A DNA stretch of 44,586 bases from contig NZ_CABHXX010000089.1 of NCBI RefSeq assembly GCF_902170565.1, positions 1-44,586 of the forward strand, read 5' to 3'. The DNA is from Yersinia thracica. GTDB taxonomy: Bacteria > Pseudomonadota > Gammaproteobacteria > Enterobacterales > Enterobacteriaceae. This document shows, piece after piece, positions 28,877 to 40,716 of the stretch (position 1 is its first letter; every line of letters starts with the position of its first letter). Under the pieces are notes generated by a model. The model had not been told where the DNA came from. It made no database searches and was given only the letters and a program-made list of their open reading frames with translations. The position numbers and the translations under genes are program-made.

Positions 28877-28917
28877 AAAAAACCCGCTTCACAGTTCGCT
28901 GTTGAAGCGGGTTTTTG
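28877..28917. terminator. Bidirectional terminator between glpD and glgP
   Basis: CCCGCTTC (28883-28890) pairs with GAAGCGGG (28904-28911). Inside, ACAG-TTCG-CTGT makes a further 4-bp stem closed by a UUCG tetraloop, with one bulged T. A-run and T-run flank the stem on both sides, so it should stop transcription from glpD and from the glg operon. Confidence 0.92.
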
Positions 28918-28936
28918 TTATTAACCCACCGAATAT

Positions 28937-31384
28937 TTAGAGCCTGATTGGCTTAATATGCCAAATATCATCGGCATACTCTTCAATAGTCCGGTCTGAA
29001 GAGAAATAGCCCATATTGGCGATATTGAGTAAGGTTTTACGTGTCCATTCATCCGGATGGCGATAGAGTGTATCGACTTGCTCTTGGGTATCCACATAGC
29101 TGCGATAATCTGCCAGCAATTGATAGTGATCACCCAGATTAACCAGTGAATCAAACAGGCTGGTGTATCGATTAGGTTCTTCTGGGCTGAAAGCGCCGGT
29201 GGCAATTTGCGTCAATACCAAATGAAGTTCTGGATCTTCGTCGTAATATTTCCGTGGGTTATAGCCGCTGTTACGCAGCGCCTCAACCTGCTCGGTGGTA
29301 TTACCAAAGATAAAGATATTCTCCTCGCCCACATGTTCGCGGATCTCGACATTCGCCCCATCCAAAGTGCCAATCGTCAGCGCCCCATTCAGCGCAAATT
29401 TCATATTACTGGTTCCTGATGCTTCGGTACCCGCCAGTGAGATTTGTTCGGAGAGATCCGCCGCCGGAATGATCAACTGCGCCAGGCTGACACTGTAGTT
29501 CGGGATAAATACCACTTTCAGCAGATTATTAATCCGTGGATCATTATTGATCACTTTCGCTACATCATTGATCAAACGAATGATTTGCTTCGCACTATAA
29601 TACGCTGATGCCGCTTTCCCGGCAAAAATCACCACGCGCGGTACCCACTTCTCATCAGGAGCTTCGAGAATGCGGTTATAGCGAGTTATCACATGCAGCA
29701 CATTCAACAACTGCCGTTTGTATTCATGAATACGCTTGATTTGCACATCAAACAGCGCCGCAGGATTCACCACAATATTCAGTTTTTCAGCAATATAGGA
29801 AGCCAGCCGCTTCTTGTTCTCCAGCTTGGATTTCTGTAGCGCCTGCAAGAAACTCGGGTAATCGAGATTCTTTTCCAGCTCGCTGAGTTGGCTCAAATCA
29901 GTGCGCCAGTTGTGGCCGATGCTGTCATCCAACACCGCCGCCAATGGCCGGTTAGCCAGCCCCAGCCAGCGCCGTGGGGTGACGCCATTGGTTTTATTAC
30001 AGAAACGATTAGGGAAAATACGGGCAAAATCGGCAAACAACGATTGCACCATTAATTCTGAATGCAGGGCCGACACGCCGTTCACTTTATGGCTGGCGAT
30101 CACCGCAAGCCAGGCCATACGAACTCGTCGGCCATCATGTTCATTAATAATTGATACACGCGGCAGCAATTCTGGCTCATTCGGATACTGTTCCTGCACC
30201 AGTTTGAGGAAATGGTCATTGATATCAAAGATGATTTGCAGATGGCGCGGCAATATTTTGCCAATCATGTCGATGGGCCAAGTCTCCAGCGCCTCACTCA
30301 TCAGGGTGTGGTTAGTGTAGGAAAACACTTGCTGCACCACATCCCAGGCGTCCATCCAACTAAATTTATGCTCATCAATCAGCAAACGCATCATCTCGGG
30401 GATAGAGAGCACCGGGTGGGTATCATTGAGGTGAATAGCAATCTTATCAGCCAAATTATCGAAGGTTTGATGCATCGCCCAATGGCGGCTGAGAATATCC
30501 TGCACAGTGGCGGAAACTAAAAAGTATTCTTGCCGCAGGCGCAGTTCGCGCCCGGAGTAGGTCGAGTCATCGGGGTAAAGCACCCGAGAGACGTTTTCTG
30601 AATGGTTTTTATCTTCCACCGCCGCAAAGTAATCGCCCTGATTGAATTTCCCCAGATTGATTTCATTACTGGCCTGTGCAGACCATAAGCGCAGTGTATT
30701 TGTGGCGTCGGTATCAAAACCGGGGATGATTTGATCATAAGCGCAGGCGAGGATTTCTTCAGTTTCCAGCCAGCGGATTTTGCTGCCTTCCTGCTGAATT
30801 CGGCCACCAAAACGCACTTTATAGCGGGTATTGTGCCGTGGGAATTCCCAGGCATTGCCATATTCTAGCCAGTTATCCGGCGATTCCATCTGTTGGCCAT
30901 TGACGATTTTCTGGCTGAACATGCCATATTCGTAGCGAATGCCGTAGCCGCGCCCCGGTAGGGCCAATGTGGCCAATGAATCCAGAAAACACGCCGCCAA
31001 TCGCCCTAACCCACCATTACCTAAGCCGGGGTCATTTTCTTCTTGCAACAGCTCAGATAGATTGAGGCCCATTTCATCCAGCGCCTGCTCGATATCTTCA
31101 TAAATTCCCATCGATAACAGGGCATTAGAGAGCGTTCGCCCTAAGAGGAACTCCATCGACAAATAATAAACCTGCCGAACATCCTGTGATAATTGTGCGC
31201 GATTAGAACGCAGCCAGCGTTCGACCATCCGGTCGCGCACTGCAAATAAGGTCGCATTCAGCCAATCATGCTGAGTCGCAATAGAGGGGTCTTTACCCAC
31301 AATAAACATCAATTTGTAGGCAATGGAGTGTTTCAGCGCGTCCACACTGACAACAGGTGAGGTATAACTGAATGGTGATGTCAT
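28937..31384 (-). CDS. glgP: Glycogen phosphorylase GlgP
   Basis: GT35 enzyme that shortens glycogen chains to glucose-1-phosphate. I set the start at 31384 (815 residues, equal to E. coli; [10 protein letters not shown]), supported by GGGGAA upstream. The same frame stays open for another 75 codons but there overlaps the end of glgA. The pyridoxal-phosphate lysine lies in [14 protein letters not shown], and [20 protein letters not shown] is conserved. It is the last gene of glgBXCAP, 37 bp after glgA. Confidence 0.97.
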   Translation of the reverse strand: MTSPFSYTSPVVSVDALKHSIAYKLMFIVGKDPSIATQHDWLNATLFAVRDRMVERWLRSNRAQLSQDVRQVYYLSMEFLLGRTLSNALLSMGIYEDIEQALDEMGLNLSELLQEENDPGLGNGGLGRLAACFLDSLATLALPGRGYGIRYEYGMFSQKIVNGQQMESPDNWLEYGNAWEFPRHNTRYKVRFGGRIQQEGSKIRWLETEEILACAYDQIIPGFDTDATNTLRLWSAQASNEINLGKFNQGDYFAAVEDKNHSENVSRVLYPDDSTYSGRELRLRQEYFLVSATVQDILSRHWAMHQTFDNLADKIAIHLNDTHPVLSIPEMMRLLIDEHKFSWMDAWDVVQQVFSYTNHTLMSEALETWPIDMIGKILPRHLQIIFDINDHFLKLVQEQYPNEPELLPRVSIINEHDGRRVRMAWLAVIASHKVNGVSALHSELMVQSLFADFARIFPNRFCNKTNGVTPRRWLGLANRPLAAVLDDSIGHNWRTDLSQLSELEKNLDYPSFLQALQKSKLENKKRLASYIAEKLNIVVNPAALFDVQIKRIHEYKRQLLNVLHVITRYNRILEAPDEKWVPRVVIFAGKAASAYYSAKQIIRLINDVAKVINNDPRINNLLKVVFIPNYSVSLAQLIIPAADLSEQISLAGTEASGTSNMKFALNGALTIGTLDGANVEIREHVGEENIFIFGNTTEQVEALRNSGYNPRKYYDEDPELHLVLTQIATGAFSPEEPNRYTSLFDSLVNLGDHYQLLADYRSYVDTQEQVDTLYRHPDEWTRKTLLNIANMGYFSSDRTIEEYADDIWHIKPIRL

Positions 31385-31421
31385 CGCGATTCCCCAATGT
31401 GTATTTCTAACCAACCAGCAA

Positions 31422-32852
31422 TCAAAGACGCCGATAAAGTGACAGGTAATCTGCCGCTGCGACCTGCCAACCAAAATCCAACCCCATCGCGTGGCGCTGA
31501 ACATGACGCCAATGTTTTGGTCGGCTCCACAGAACAAAAGCACGGCGAATCGCCCGCACCAATGCCTGTGCATCGCATTCATCAAACACAAACCCCGAGG
31601 CACTGCCATCCGCCAGATTTTCCAGCGCGCAATCCACCACGGTATCTACCAACCCGCCCGTATGCCGGACCAGCGGCAATGTGCCATACTTCAAACCATA
31701 CAACTGTGTTAGCCCACAGGGTTCAAAACGGCTGGGCACCAGAATCACATCCGCACCAGCAATGATTCGGTGCGAGAATGCTTCGTGATAGCCTATTTGC
31801 ACCCCAACCTGGCCGGAATAGTCTGCCGCAGCCGCCAAAAACGCCTCTTGCAAAATGGCATCCCCCGCGCCCAGAACAGCCAATTGCCCGCCTAATTTCA
31901 GTAAATCGGGCAACGCCTCCAGCACTAAATCTAACCCTTTTTGCTCTGTCAGCCTGCTGACCACGCAAAAAATAGGTTTCTTTTCAGTTAGTTCCAAACC
32001 CATAGTGGTTTGCAAGTGTACTTTATTCACCGCTTTCTTTTGCAGGTTTTCTGCATCATAGCGAGCATGGAGCAAAGCATCAGTTTGGGGGTCCCAAATA
32101 TTGCTGTCTACGCCATTGAGGATCCCGGTCAATCGCCCCTGACTGGCCCGCTCTTGTAGCAATCCCTCCATGCCGTAGCCAAAAGCGGGTTGGGTAATTT
32201 CCTTAGCATAGGTCGGGCTGACCGTGGTGATATGGTCAGCAAAGAACAGCCCGGCTTTCAGATAGGAAATTTGGCCGTAGAACTCAAGCCCGTACATTTG
32301 GAAGAATGCCGCAGGCAGTTGTATTTCAGCCAAATGATGACCAGAAAACAACCCTTGATAAGCCAAATTATGGACGGTAAATACCGATCGCGCAGGGCGG
32401 CCACGGGCGGCGAGATAAGCACAGGCTAGCCCGGCATGCCAGTCATGGGCATGTACCACCTCAGGACGCCAGTAACCATCCAGCCCACAAGCCAGTTCGC
32501 AAGCCATCCATCCCAGTAATGCAAAACGACGATAGTTATCGGCATAAGCATGTAAGGATGGGTCGTGATACGGGCTACCTGCCCGGTCATAGAGGCCCGG
32601 TGCATCAATCAGGTAAATACCAATCCCCTGATAATGCCCATAACGTAATGAAACACGGCCTGCAAAGGTATCAATCTCTCTGACCAAAACCGTGTCTGGA
32701 ATGCCCCGGCGCAAATCAGGAAAAGCCGGTAGCATGACCCGAACATCGGCCCCTTCAGCAATTTGGGCGGCAGGTAAAGCACCAACAACGTCAGCCAATC
32801 CCCCGGTTTTTAGCAATGGGAATAGCTCAGAACATACGTGTAGAACCCGCAT
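31422..32852 (-). CDS. glgA: Glycogen synthase GlgA
   Basis: GT5 enzyme that adds glucose from ADP-glucose to the growing glycogen chain. I chose the ATG at 32852 (476 residues, [18 protein letters not shown]), aligned with E. coli and correctly spaced from AGAGG. The ADP-glucose-binding KTGGLADV (about 15-22) and the C-terminal [21 protein letters not shown] segment are intact. A 183-bp gap with a palindromic element separates it from glgC, wider than other spacings in this operon. Confidence 0.97.
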   Translation of the reverse strand: MRVLHVCSELFPLLKTGGLADVVGALPAAQIAEGADVRVMLPAFPDLRRGIPDTVLVREIDTFAGRVSLRYGHYQGIGIYLIDAPGLYDRAGSPYHDPSLHAYADNYRRFALLGWMACELACGLDGYWRPEVVHAHDWHAGLACAYLAARGRPARSVFTVHNLAYQGLFSGHHLAEIQLPAAFFQMYGLEFYGQISYLKAGLFFADHITTVSPTYAKEITQPAFGYGMEGLLQERASQGRLTGILNGVDSNIWDPQTDALLHARYDAENLQKKAVNKVHLQTTMGLELTEKKPIFCVVSRLTEQKGLDLVLEALPDLLKLGGQLAVLGAGDAILQEAFLAAAADYSGQVGVQIGYHEAFSHRIIAGADVILVPSRFEPCGLTQLYGLKYGTLPLVRHTGGLVDTVVDCALENLADGSASGFVFDECDAQALVRAIRRAFVLWSRPKHWRHVQRHAMGLDFGWQVAAADYLSLYRRL

Positions 32853-32940
32853 CATAACCTCTGATCTTTCCATCTGGTTTGTACTTACTTCTAATCTAAT
32901 AAACTAGAAATGATCCAAATGGGCGTTATTGTTGCAGCCA

Positions 32941-33027
32941 ATTTGAATGCGGCCAGCGCGCAAAAACCGGAGCGTACACGCAGTACGTGAGGATTTTTAG
33001 CACTGCCCAAGTTCAAAGTGGCAAATA
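32941..33027. repeat. Palindromic element between glgC and glgA
   Basis: An imperfect inverted repeat: TTTGAA...GG.CAG..GC..AAAAA on the left is mirrored by TTTTT.GC..CTG.CC...TTCAAA on the right, around a central GCGTAC/GTACGT stem. It looks like a dispersed palindrome inserted in the operon and would fold in the glg mRNA. Confidence 0.65.
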
Positions 33028-33035
33028 AAATAGCC

Positions 33036-34322
33036 CTATTTCGCCGCCAGCTTGGCCAGCATGGCGCGAGTCACTAACACCACCCCACCCTCCGAGCGGT
33101 AAAAACGCTTACTGTCTTCTTCGGCGTTCTCCCCAATAACCGTCCCTTCGGGTATCTGGCAGGCGCGGTCAATAATACAGCGGCGCAACCGGCAGGAACG
33201 GCCAACATTGACTTCTGGCAGCAGTAAGGTGGAATCAATAGTGCAAAACGAGTTCACCCGCACCCGCGGGAATAATACCGAATGCACCACCACCGAGCCG
33301 GACACAATACAGCCGCCGGAAACCAAGGAGTTCATGGTCATACCATGGCTACCGGAGCGGTCCTGCACAAACTTGGCTGGCGGCAGCGGTTCCATATGGG
33401 TGCGAATCGGCCAATCGCGGTCATACATATCCAGCTCTGGCGTGACCGACGCCAAATCGAGGTTGGCTCGCCAATAGGCATCCAGCGTCCCGACATCACG
33501 CCAGTAAGGGGGTAATTCAGCATTCGAGGTCACACAGGAAAGGTCAAATGGATGCGCCCAGGCCACTTTTTGTTCGGTCAATTTCGGAATAATATCTTGA
33601 CCAAAATCATGGTTAGAGCCGGGGATACTCTGGTCGTCTTCTAATAATTTAAACAGATAATCAGCATTGAAAATGTAAATGCCCATACTGGCGAGCGCCA
33701 TATCCGGGCGGCCCGGCATCGCGGGAGGATTAGCCGGTTTTTCATAGAAAGCCGTTATCTGATAATCCTCGGCCACTTCCATGACACCAAACTCGGTGGC
33801 TTCTTTAATGGGCACCGGGAGACAGGCGACAGTGCATTGCGCCCCTTTTTCGGCGTGGTCGAGCAACATGCGGGAGTAGTCCATTTTGTAGATATGGTCA
33901 CCCGCCAGAATGACGATGTATTCCGCTTGGTAGCGGCGGATAATATCCAAGTTCTGGTAAACCGCATCGGCGGTACCTTTGTACCACTGCTCAGTGCTCA
34001 AGCGCTGTTGAGCGGGCAATAAGTCCACAAACTCGTTCATTTCTTCATTGAGGAATGACCAACCGCGTTGAATATGCTGAACCAAACTATGGGATTGATA
34101 TTGTGTTATCACGCCGATGCGCCGGATACCGGAATTCAGACAGTTGGATAGCGCAAAATCAATGATGCGGAATTTGCCACCAAAATGGACAGCGGGCTTT
34201 GCACGGGTAGCCGTTAAATCTTTCAGCCGTGAACCACGGCCCCCCGCCAAGATCAGTGCCACCGATTTATTCGGTAATAATCTGGCTAACATCAACGGGT
34301 CTTTGCTCTCAAACTTAACCAT
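33036..34322 (-). CDS. glgC: Glucose-1-phosphate adenylyltransferase GlgC
   Basis: Makes ADP-glucose from glucose-1-phosphate and ATP, the committed and allosterically regulated step of glycogen synthesis. It is 428 residues. The nucleotide-binding loop [15 protein letters not shown] (about 22-36), the substrate region [19 protein letters not shown] and the [13 protein letters not shown] segment are present. The C-terminal left-handed beta-helix (about 310-425) completes it. It starts 9 bp after glgX. Confidence 0.98.
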   Translation of the reverse strand: MVKFESKDPLMLARLLPNKSVALILAGGRGSRLKDLTATRAKPAVHFGGKFRIIDFALSNCLNSGIRRIGVITQYQSHSLVQHIQRGWSFLNEEMNEFVDLLPAQQRLSTEQWYKGTADAVYQNLDIIRRYQAEYIVILAGDHIYKMDYSRMLLDHAEKGAQCTVACLPVPIKEATEFGVMEVAEDYQITAFYEKPANPPAMPGRPDMALASMGIYIFNADYLFKLLEDDQSIPGSNHDFGQDIIPKLTEQKVAWAHPFDLSCVTSNAELPPYWRDVGTLDAYWRANLDLASVTPELDMYDRDWPIRTHMEPLPPAKFVQDRSGSHGMTMNSLVSGGCIVSGSVVVHSVLFPRVRVNSFCTIDSTLLLPEVNVGRSCRLRRCIIDRACQIPEGTVIGENAEEDSKRFYRSEGGVVLVTRAMLAKLAAK

Positions 34323-34331
34323 TGAGACTCC

Positions 34332-36320
34332 TTAAAATTTCTGTGCGAGCACGCAAACGGCATGTGCAGACCCGTTCCATACGGTTAATAATTCCGTATG
34401 CTCTGACGGCTCAAAAGGAGGAACCACCACCCATTCCCCCACAGGTAAATGCATTTCACACTCTTGATCCGTGGCATTTATCACCACCAACCAGCGCTGA
34501 GATAACAGGATTTGCAGTTGTTTCTGGCACCCTTGTTCCCAAGCCGAATCACTTAGCGCTTGTCCCCGGCTATCCAACCATTGCACATTGCCATCGCCGT
34601 CCTCCCACCAAGTGTCTTTAATCAGGGCAGGAATTTGCTGGCGTAACTGAATCAGTGCGGCGGTAAACGCCGTTAATTCACCATCGCGACTCCCCCAATC
34701 AAGCCAGGTGAGAATGTTGTTTTGGCAATACGCATTGTTGTTGCCTTGCTGACTATGACCATGTTCATCGCCAGCAAGCAGCATTGGCGTGCCCTGCGAA
34801 AGCAGCAAAGTCGCCAGCAATGCCCGCTGACAAGCTTTGCGCCGCTGCCAAATAGCGTCATCCGCGACCAAACCTTCACGACCAAAATTATTGCTAAGAT
34901 TGTTATCACTGCCATCACGGTTCTCTTCGCCATTGATTTGATTGTGTTTTTGGTTAAAACACAGCAAATCCTGCAAGGTAAAACCATCATGGGCGGTAAT
35001 TTGATTGATACTGGCGGAAGGCAAACGCTCCCGATGTTTGAATAAAGGGCTGGAAGCGGCAAAATGCTGGGCGAATTGCCCTAAAGGTAAATCACCGCGT
35101 AACCAGAAGCGGCGCATGGCATCGCGATATTGGTCATTCCATTCGCTAAAACCGACCGGGAAGTTCCCCAGTTGATAACCTCCCCAGCCGATATCCCAGG
35201 GTTCCGCAATCATCTTGCAGGCACTGAGTTTTTCATCAGCGGCAAGTGCGGCAAACAAGGGCGCATGCTGATCAAAACCCGGTGTGCGGCCCAAAACTGT
35301 GCCCAAGTCAAAACGGAAACCATCTATGTGGCAGCAATCAACCCAGTAACGCAGGCAGTCAAGCACCCACTGCATCACATAAGGCTGACTAAGGCGCAGC
35401 GCATTGCCACAGCCGGTCATGTTGTCGTATTCGCCCTCGGGAGTTAGCCAGTAGTAACTGGCATTGTCGATCCCCCGCTGGCACAGTGTGGGGCCAAATA
35501 TATCTAATTCAGCCGAGTGGTTGAACACCACATCCAGAATGACTTCAATACCGGCTTTATGCAGGGCTTTAACTGCATCGCGCAGCTCTTGCAGCGGGGA
35601 GATTCCCTCGCGACCAGAAACATATTCCGGATCAACCGCATAGGGCGCTAATACGTTATAGCCCCAGTAATTACTCAGCCCCATTTTCTGCAACCGTGGC
35701 TCATCAACATGAAATTGCACCGGCAACAGTTCCAAGGTGGTAATACCCAGTTTTTTCAAATAGTTGATCATGGCGGGATGGGCCAAACCGGCGTAAGTGC
35801 CGCGCAGATCAGCAGGAATATCCGGGTGCAATTGGGTTAAACCGCGCACATGGGCTTCATAAATGACGGTATTGCCCCAAGGAATCGCTGGGGAACTATC
35901 CCCCTGCCAATCATATGGTTCGTGCACCACAATACACTTAGGCGCGGCAGCGGAACTGTCGCGATCGTCGGGCTGGTTCACCCCGCCATTTAAGCTGGGG
36001 TCATCGCCTACTTTCCGATCTAGCGCATGGGCGCAGGGGTCTATTAATAACTTATGCGGATTAAAACGGTGGCCTTGTTGCGGGGAAAATGGCCCACTAA
36101 CGCGGTAACCATAGCGCTGCCCCGGCTTTCCTCCGGGCAGATAACCATGCCAAATATCCCCGCTGCGGGCCGGTAACGGAATGCGCAATTCCTGATTATT
36201 ATCATCAAACAGACACAGTTCGACCTGCTCGGCATTGGCCGAAAACAGGGTGAAATTTATCCCGCCCCCATCAAAATGAGCGCCAGCCGGTGTCGGAGAG
36301 CCACTCGTCAACCTCGTCAT
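34332..36320 (-). CDS. glgX: Glycogen debranching enzyme GlgX
   Basis: GH13 isoamylase-type enzyme that removes short branches left by GlgP. It is 662 residues. A CBM48-like N-terminal domain (about 10-100) precedes the catalytic barrel, with [23 protein letters not shown] (nucleophile Asp) and the catalytic Glu in MIAEPWDIG, then [13 protein letters not shown]. Its start codon lies one base past the glgB stop, so the pair is probably translationally coupled. Confidence 0.97.
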   Translation of the reverse strand: MTRLTSGSPTPAGAHFDGGGINFTLFSANAEQVELCLFDDNNQELRIPLPARSGDIWHGYLPGGKPGQRYGYRVSGPFSPQQGHRFNPHKLLIDPCAHALDRKVGDDPSLNGGVNQPDDRDSSAAAPKCIVVHEPYDWQGDSSPAIPWGNTVIYEAHVRGLTQLHPDIPADLRGTYAGLAHPAMINYLKKLGITTLELLPVQFHVDEPRLQKMGLSNYWGYNVLAPYAVDPEYVSGREGISPLQELRDAVKALHKAGIEVILDVVFNHSAELDIFGPTLCQRGIDNASYYWLTPEGEYDNMTGCGNALRLSQPYVMQWVLDCLRYWVDCCHIDGFRFDLGTVLGRTPGFDQHAPLFAALAADEKLSACKMIAEPWDIGWGGYQLGNFPVGFSEWNDQYRDAMRRFWLRGDLPLGQFAQHFAASSPLFKHRERLPSASINQITAHDGFTLQDLLCFNQKHNQINGEENRDGSDNNLSNNFGREGLVADDAIWQRRKACQRALLATLLLSQGTPMLLAGDEHGHSQQGNNNAYCQNNILTWLDWGSRDGELTAFTAALIQLRQQIPALIKDTWWEDGDGNVQWLDSRGQALSDSAWEQGCQKQLQILLSQRWLVVINATDQECEMHLPVGEWVVVPPFEPSEHTELLTVWNGSAHAVCVLAQKF

Positions 36321-36321
36321 C

Positions 36322-38505
36322 CTAACCCTCCCGCGCCAGATAAATCGTCGACAGCGGCGGCAGAGTTAGCAGTAATGAGTGGCGGTGATGATGGCTGCCC
36401 ACATCATGGCTATGAATACCGCCCTGATTACCCATATTGCTGCCACGATAAAACTCAGAGTCAGAATTCAGCACTTCGCGATAATGCCCGCTCTGTGGGA
36501 TACCTACGCGGTAGTCATAGCGCGGAACCGGCGTGAAATTACTGATAACAATCAGTTCGTTACCATCAGCATCACGGCGCAGGAAAGCAAATACCGAGTT
36601 TTCATGGTCATCCACCACCAGCCATTCAAAACCGGCGGGTTGGTAATCCAACTCATACAATGGCGCATGTTGTTGATAACAATGATTAAGGTCGCGAACC
36701 CAGCGCTGCACTCCCTTATGCCAGCCGTTCTCATCATCCAGCAAGTGCCAGTCCAAACTGGTATCGAAATTCCACTCACGCCCTTGGGCGAATTCACACC
36801 CCATAAACAGTAATTTCTTGCCCGGATGCGCCCACATAAACCCATAATACGCCCGTAAGTTGGCAAATTTTTGCCATGCATCGCCGGGCATGCGGTCGAG
36901 AACCGAACGTTTGCCATGAACCACTTCATCGTGCGAAATCGGTAAAATAAAGTTCTCGGTATAGGCGTATAACATACCGAAAGTCATGAGATTATGGTGG
37001 TATTTGCGGTGAATAGGGTCACATTGCAGGTAATTGAGCGTGTCATGCATCCAGCCCATATTCCACTTGTAATTAAAGCCCAATCCACCCGCATCAGGAG
37101 GTAATGTCACCCCAGGGAAGTCGGTCGATTCCTCGGCCATAGTGACGCCGCCGGGGCGCTCAACACCGATGGTGTGGTTGGTATAACGCAGGAAAGCAAT
37201 CGCCTCCAAATTTTCGCGCCCGCCATAATAATTGGGTACCCATTGCCCTTCTGCACGGCTGTAATCGCGGTAAATCATTGAAGCAACAGCATCAATACGC
37301 AATGCATCGATACCAAAACGTTCCATCCAATAAAATGCATTTCCCGCCAAATAGTTACGCACCTCATTGCGCCCATAGTTATAAATCAGGGTATTCCAAT
37401 CCTGATGATAGCCTTCGCGCGGATCGGCGTATTCATATAAGGCGGTGCCGTCAAAAGTCGATAATCCATGTTCATCACTGGGGAAATGACCGGGAACCCA
37501 GTCAAGAATGACGTTAATTCCTGCTTCATGAAATTTGGCAACGAAATCTTTGAAATCCTGCGGCGTACCAAATCGGCGGGTCGGTGCATATAAACCTAAC
37601 GGCTGATAGCCCCAACTGCCATCAAACGGGTGCTCATTGATGGGCAGTAATTCCACATGGGTAAATCCCATATATTTAACGTATTCAACCAGTTGCTCGG
37701 ACAATTCGCCGTAACTGAGCCAAAAATTGTTTTCGGTATGACGTCGCCATGAACCGAGATGCACTTCATAGATAGAAACCGGCGAGCGCAAGTCATTGGC
37801 TTTTTGCCGTGCAGGAGTATTTTCCACCACTTCCGGCAATGGGCTAATTAACGAGGCGGTTTCTGGCCGCATTTGGGCTTTAAAGGCATAGGGATCGGCT
37901 TTGAGCCGCACCTGACCATGGCAATCTATTATTTCAAATTTATATAATTGCCCCGCTTGCACACCGGGCAGGAATAGCTCCCAAATACCATTTTCACGCC
38001 GTAGCCGCATAGGATGGCGGCGGCCATCCCAAAAGTTAAATTCACCGACCACCGAAACGCGCTGGGCATTAGGTGCCCAAACAGCAAAGCTGACACCCGG
38101 CACGCCATCCAGACTCATCAAATGCGCCCCTAAGCGTTCATAAGGGCGTAAATGAGTGCCTTCGGCCAATAACCAAGCATCGATATCCTGCAATAAGGTA
38201 CCGAATCGGTAGGGATCGTCGAGGATTTGAGTGCTTTCTTGCCACGTAACCGCTAACTGATAGCGGAAGGGCGTTTTACGCCGAGGGAGCTTGGCAAGGA
38301 AGAAGCCGCGCGGGTCTTCACTCTGAAGTTGAACCACATTACGCCCAGTGTCTGTTTCAACCAACCACACTTCTTTGGCATCCGGCAACAGTGCACAGAC
38401 CTGTAACCCCGACTCCGTTTGGTGCATACCCAAAACGGCGAAAGGATCGGCATAGTGGCCGGAAATAATCTGATTAATCGCCTGACGGTCGGGAAGTACT
38501 GGCAT
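36322..38505 (-). CDS. glgB: 1,4-alpha-glucan branching enzyme GlgB
   Basis: GH13 enzyme that creates alpha-1,6 branches in glycogen. It is 727 residues, the E. coli length. Two N-terminal beta domains (about 10-220) precede the barrel, with [11 protein letters not shown], the nucleophile region [13 protein letters not shown], the catalytic Glu in [11 protein letters not shown], and [13 protein letters not shown]. It is the first gene of the minus-strand glgBXCAP operon. Its promoter must lie within 38506-38999. Confidence 0.98.
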   Translation of the reverse strand: MPVLPDRQAINQIISGHYADPFAVLGMHQTESGLQVCALLPDAKEVWLVETDTGRNVVQLQSEDPRGFFLAKLPRRKTPFRYQLAVTWQESTQILDDPYRFGTLLQDIDAWLLAEGTHLRPYERLGAHLMSLDGVPGVSFAVWAPNAQRVSVVGEFNFWDGRRHPMRLRRENGIWELFLPGVQAGQLYKFEIIDCHGQVRLKADPYAFKAQMRPETASLISPLPEVVENTPARQKANDLRSPVSIYEVHLGSWRRHTENNFWLSYGELSEQLVEYVKYMGFTHVELLPINEHPFDGSWGYQPLGLYAPTRRFGTPQDFKDFVAKFHEAGINVILDWVPGHFPSDEHGLSTFDGTALYEYADPREGYHQDWNTLIYNYGRNEVRNYLAGNAFYWMERFGIDALRIDAVASMIYRDYSRAEGQWVPNYYGGRENLEAIAFLRYTNHTIGVERPGGVTMAEESTDFPGVTLPPDAGGLGFNYKWNMGWMHDTLNYLQCDPIHRKYHHNLMTFGMLYAYTENFILPISHDEVVHGKRSVLDRMPGDAWQKFANLRAYYGFMWAHPGKKLLFMGCEFAQGREWNFDTSLDWHLLDDENGWHKGVQRWVRDLNHCYQQHAPLYELDYQPAGFEWLVVDDHENSVFAFLRRDADGNELIVISNFTPVPRYDYRVGIPQSGHYREVLNSDSEFYRGSNMGNQGGIHSHDVGSHHHRHSLLLTLPPLSTIYLAREG

Positions 38506-38999
38506 GTCTTCTCCACTTGATTAACTTCATGATTTTATGCAGGAATTTTAGATGGGCGGCTAAAATTCCGCCTATTACTCATGCAATCCATTTCATCTAT
38601 GAGGCATGATCAAGGTCAATAAATAGACTTAATGCCTTAATCTGTCTTTATGATTGCGCACTTAGCGATAGGATTTTTCGCCCCAAACTATAAGCATAGT
38701 CAATGAGTGCTAAAAAAATTGGCTTATGATTAATGAAATTTTTTCTCACGCAAATAAGTGAAAAAAAAGGAGATTAAGCTGTGCAAGAAACACATATGTG
38801 ATGGAAATGCTTTTATGAGTCACATAAAGAAAATGTGACACCCGCCAGAGAAAATGTGCAAAACAAGAAACTGACAGGCAATTTAGCCCCATAGGGCTTT
38901 TTTTGCTAAAAAAAGGGGCGGGTTAACTTCTCAGTAGAGAAATCTGGATACAATAGCGGCAGGAATAAATAATCGTCGTCATTACAGTGGTCATCCAAC
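38506..38999. other. Divergent glgB / btsS intergenic region (494 bp)
   Basis: I see no gene. It is A/T-rich and contains several TGTGA/TCACA half-sites between 38791 and 38842, including the perfect dyad CACATATGTG (38791-38800). These would suit CRP or a related regulator, but none is a full consensus site. A plus-strand intrinsic terminator lies at 38885-38904, about 95 bp before btsS. Confidence 0.55.
38885..38904 (+). terminator. Intrinsic terminator in the btsS leader
   Basis: AGCCC (38885-38889), a 4-nt loop and GGGCT (38894-38898) are followed directly by a run of seven T. It acts on plus-strand transcripts, and no plus-strand gene precedes it, so it implies a short RNA or an attenuated btsS leader. 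Confidence 0.6.
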
Positions 39000-40694
39000 A
39001 TGGGCGTTAGCCAGGTCGAACTGATTTTTTCCCTTTTACAACAGATGTGTGTCTATCTGGTCATTGCCTATCTGTTGAGTAAAACACCGCTTTTTATCCC
39101 CTTAATGCAGGTTACCATTAGGTTGCCCCACAAACTGGTGTGCTACCTCACGTTTTCCATGTTTTGTATCATGGGGACCTACTTTGGTTTGCATATTGAT
39201 GACTCCATCGCAAATACCCGCGCTATTGGCGCTGTATTGGGGGGTGTTCTGGGGGGGCCATCAGTCGGGTTTCTGGTTGGGCTAACTGGCGGTTTACACC
39301 GCTATTCCATGGGGGGAATGACCGCCACCGCCTGTATGTTATCCACTGTGACAGAGGGGCTATTAGGCGGGCTGCTCCACAGTTATCTGATCCGCAAAAA
39401 TCGCCTTGATCTGCTGTTCCAACCCTTGGTTGTCGCCGGTATTACTTTGGTCGCCGAAGTTCTGCAAATGCTGATTATCCTGGCAGTGGCTCGCCCATTC
39501 CATGAGGCTGTCGAGTTAGTTGAGAACATTGCCCTGCCAATGATGATAACCAACACCATTGGTGCCGCGATGTTTATGCGTATCTTATTGGACAGACGGG
39601 CTATTTTCGAAAAATACACCACGGCATTCTCGGCTAAAGCTTTACAAATTGCCGCCCGCGCGGAGGGGTTATTGCGCCATGGTTTTGACCAGCAAAACAG
39701 CATGCGGGTGGCGCGAATCTTGTATGAAGAACTGGGCGTGGGCGCAGTGGCCATTACTGACCGCGAGAAGCTGTTGGCATTTATTGGCACCGGTTCTGAC
39801 CACCACCAGGTGGGTGGTGCCATTACTTCCGACCATACCCACCGGGCCATTGAGCTAAATCAGGTGGTCTACGCCGACGGCAACGCCGTGCCCTATACCT
39901 GCTCAATTTCCCCGACCTGTAAACTGGGTTCCACCTTGGTTATCCCACTGCGAGGCGAAGAACATCGGGTGATTGGCAGCATCAAGCTGTATGAGCCGAA
40001 AAGTAAGTTATTCTCCAGTATTAACCGCACATTGGGTGAAGGTATAGCTCACTTGCTGTCGGCTCAAATTCTGGCCGGTGAATTTGAACAGCAAAAGCAA
40101 TTGCTGGCGCAATCAGAAATCAAACTGCTGCACGCCCAGGTCAACCCTCATTTCCTGTTTAATGCGCTGAATACTTTGTCGGTGGTGATCCGCCGTAATC
40201 CCGACCATGCCCGTAAACTGGTGCTTTCGCTGTCGACATTTTTCCGCAAAAACCTTAAACGCAGCCACGATGTGGTCACACTGAGTGATGAAATTGAGCA
40301 TGTAAATGCCTATCTGGAAATAGAAAAAGCGCGTTTTGCTGATCGACTGAGTGTCGAGATTTCATTACCGGATGAGTTGATGGATGCGCGGTTGCCCGCA
40401 TTTTCCCTGCAACCGGTGGTTGAAAATGCCATCAAGCACGGTATCTCGCAGATGTTCAGTAATGGGCGCATCACCCTGCGCGGCAAGCTGGATGACCATG
40501 TTTTGGTGCTGGAAGTTGAGGATAACGCCGGATTGTATCAACCGCGCCCCAATGGTGATGGGCTGGGTATGAATCTAGTAGATCGGCGGATTAAAGTGCG
40601 TTATGGCAGCGAATATGGTGTGACAGTGATAAATAAAGCCGAGGAATTCACCCGCATTATTATTAAGCTACCATTTATTACAGCGAGTGAATGA
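39000..40694 (+). CDS. btsS: Sensor histidine kinase BtsS (YehU)
   Basis: LytS-family kinase that senses external pyruvate in E. coli and acts on BtsR. It is 564 residues. Six or so membrane segments of the 5TM-5TMR_LYT type (about 5-200) include FGLHIDDSIANTRAIGAVLGG, a stretch shared almost exactly with E. coli BtsS. A GAF-like region (about 215-355) follows, then the His-kinase core with H384 in NPHFLFNAL and a C-terminal ATPase (EDNAGLYQP, DGLGMNLVDRR). It fits BtsS better than YpdA. The regulator gene btsR, usually next door, is absent: the next gene is on the other strand, 22 bp away. Confidence 0.92.
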   Translation: MGVSQVELIFSLLQQMCVYLVIAYLLSKTPLFIPLMQVTIRLPHKLVCYLTFSMFCIMGTYFGLHIDDSIANTRAIGAVLGGVLGGPSVGFLVGLTGGLHRYSMGGMTATACMLSTVTEGLLGGLLHSYLIRKNRLDLLFQPLVVAGITLVAEVLQMLIILAVARPFHEAVELVENIALPMMITNTIGAAMFMRILLDRRAIFEKYTTAFSAKALQIAARAEGLLRHGFDQQNSMRVARILYEELGVGAVAITDREKLLAFIGTGSDHHQVGGAITSDHTHRAIELNQVVYADGNAVPYTCSISPTCKLGSTLVIPLRGEEHRVIGSIKLYEPKSKLFSSINRTLGEGIAHLLSAQILAGEFEQQKQLLAQSEIKLLHAQVNPHFLFNALNTLSVVIRRNPDHARKLVLSLSTFFRKNLKRSHDVVTLSDEIEHVNAYLEIEKARFADRLSVEISLPDELMDARLPAFSLQPVVENAIKHGISQMFSNGRITLRGKLDDHVLVLEVEDNAGLYQPRPNGDGLGMNLVDRRIKVRYGSEYGVTVINKAEEFTRIIIKLPFITASE

Positions 40695-40716
40695 TCCACT
40701 CAAGCTAATTATCCAC

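Noticed and set aside
19262-31384. malP and glgP as a recent duplication
   Set aside because: The two phosphorylases are clearly diverged, and each sits in its ancestral operon as in E. coli; they are ancient paralogues.
31385-31609. 75-residue N-terminal extension of glgP
   Set aside because: It overlaps the glgA 3' end in another frame, and the start at 31384 gives the exact E. coli length with a good ribosome site.
39000-40694. Kinase assigned as YpdA
   Set aside because: The membrane region and the NPHFLFNAL surroundings match BtsS/YehU far better than YpdA as I recall the two sequences.
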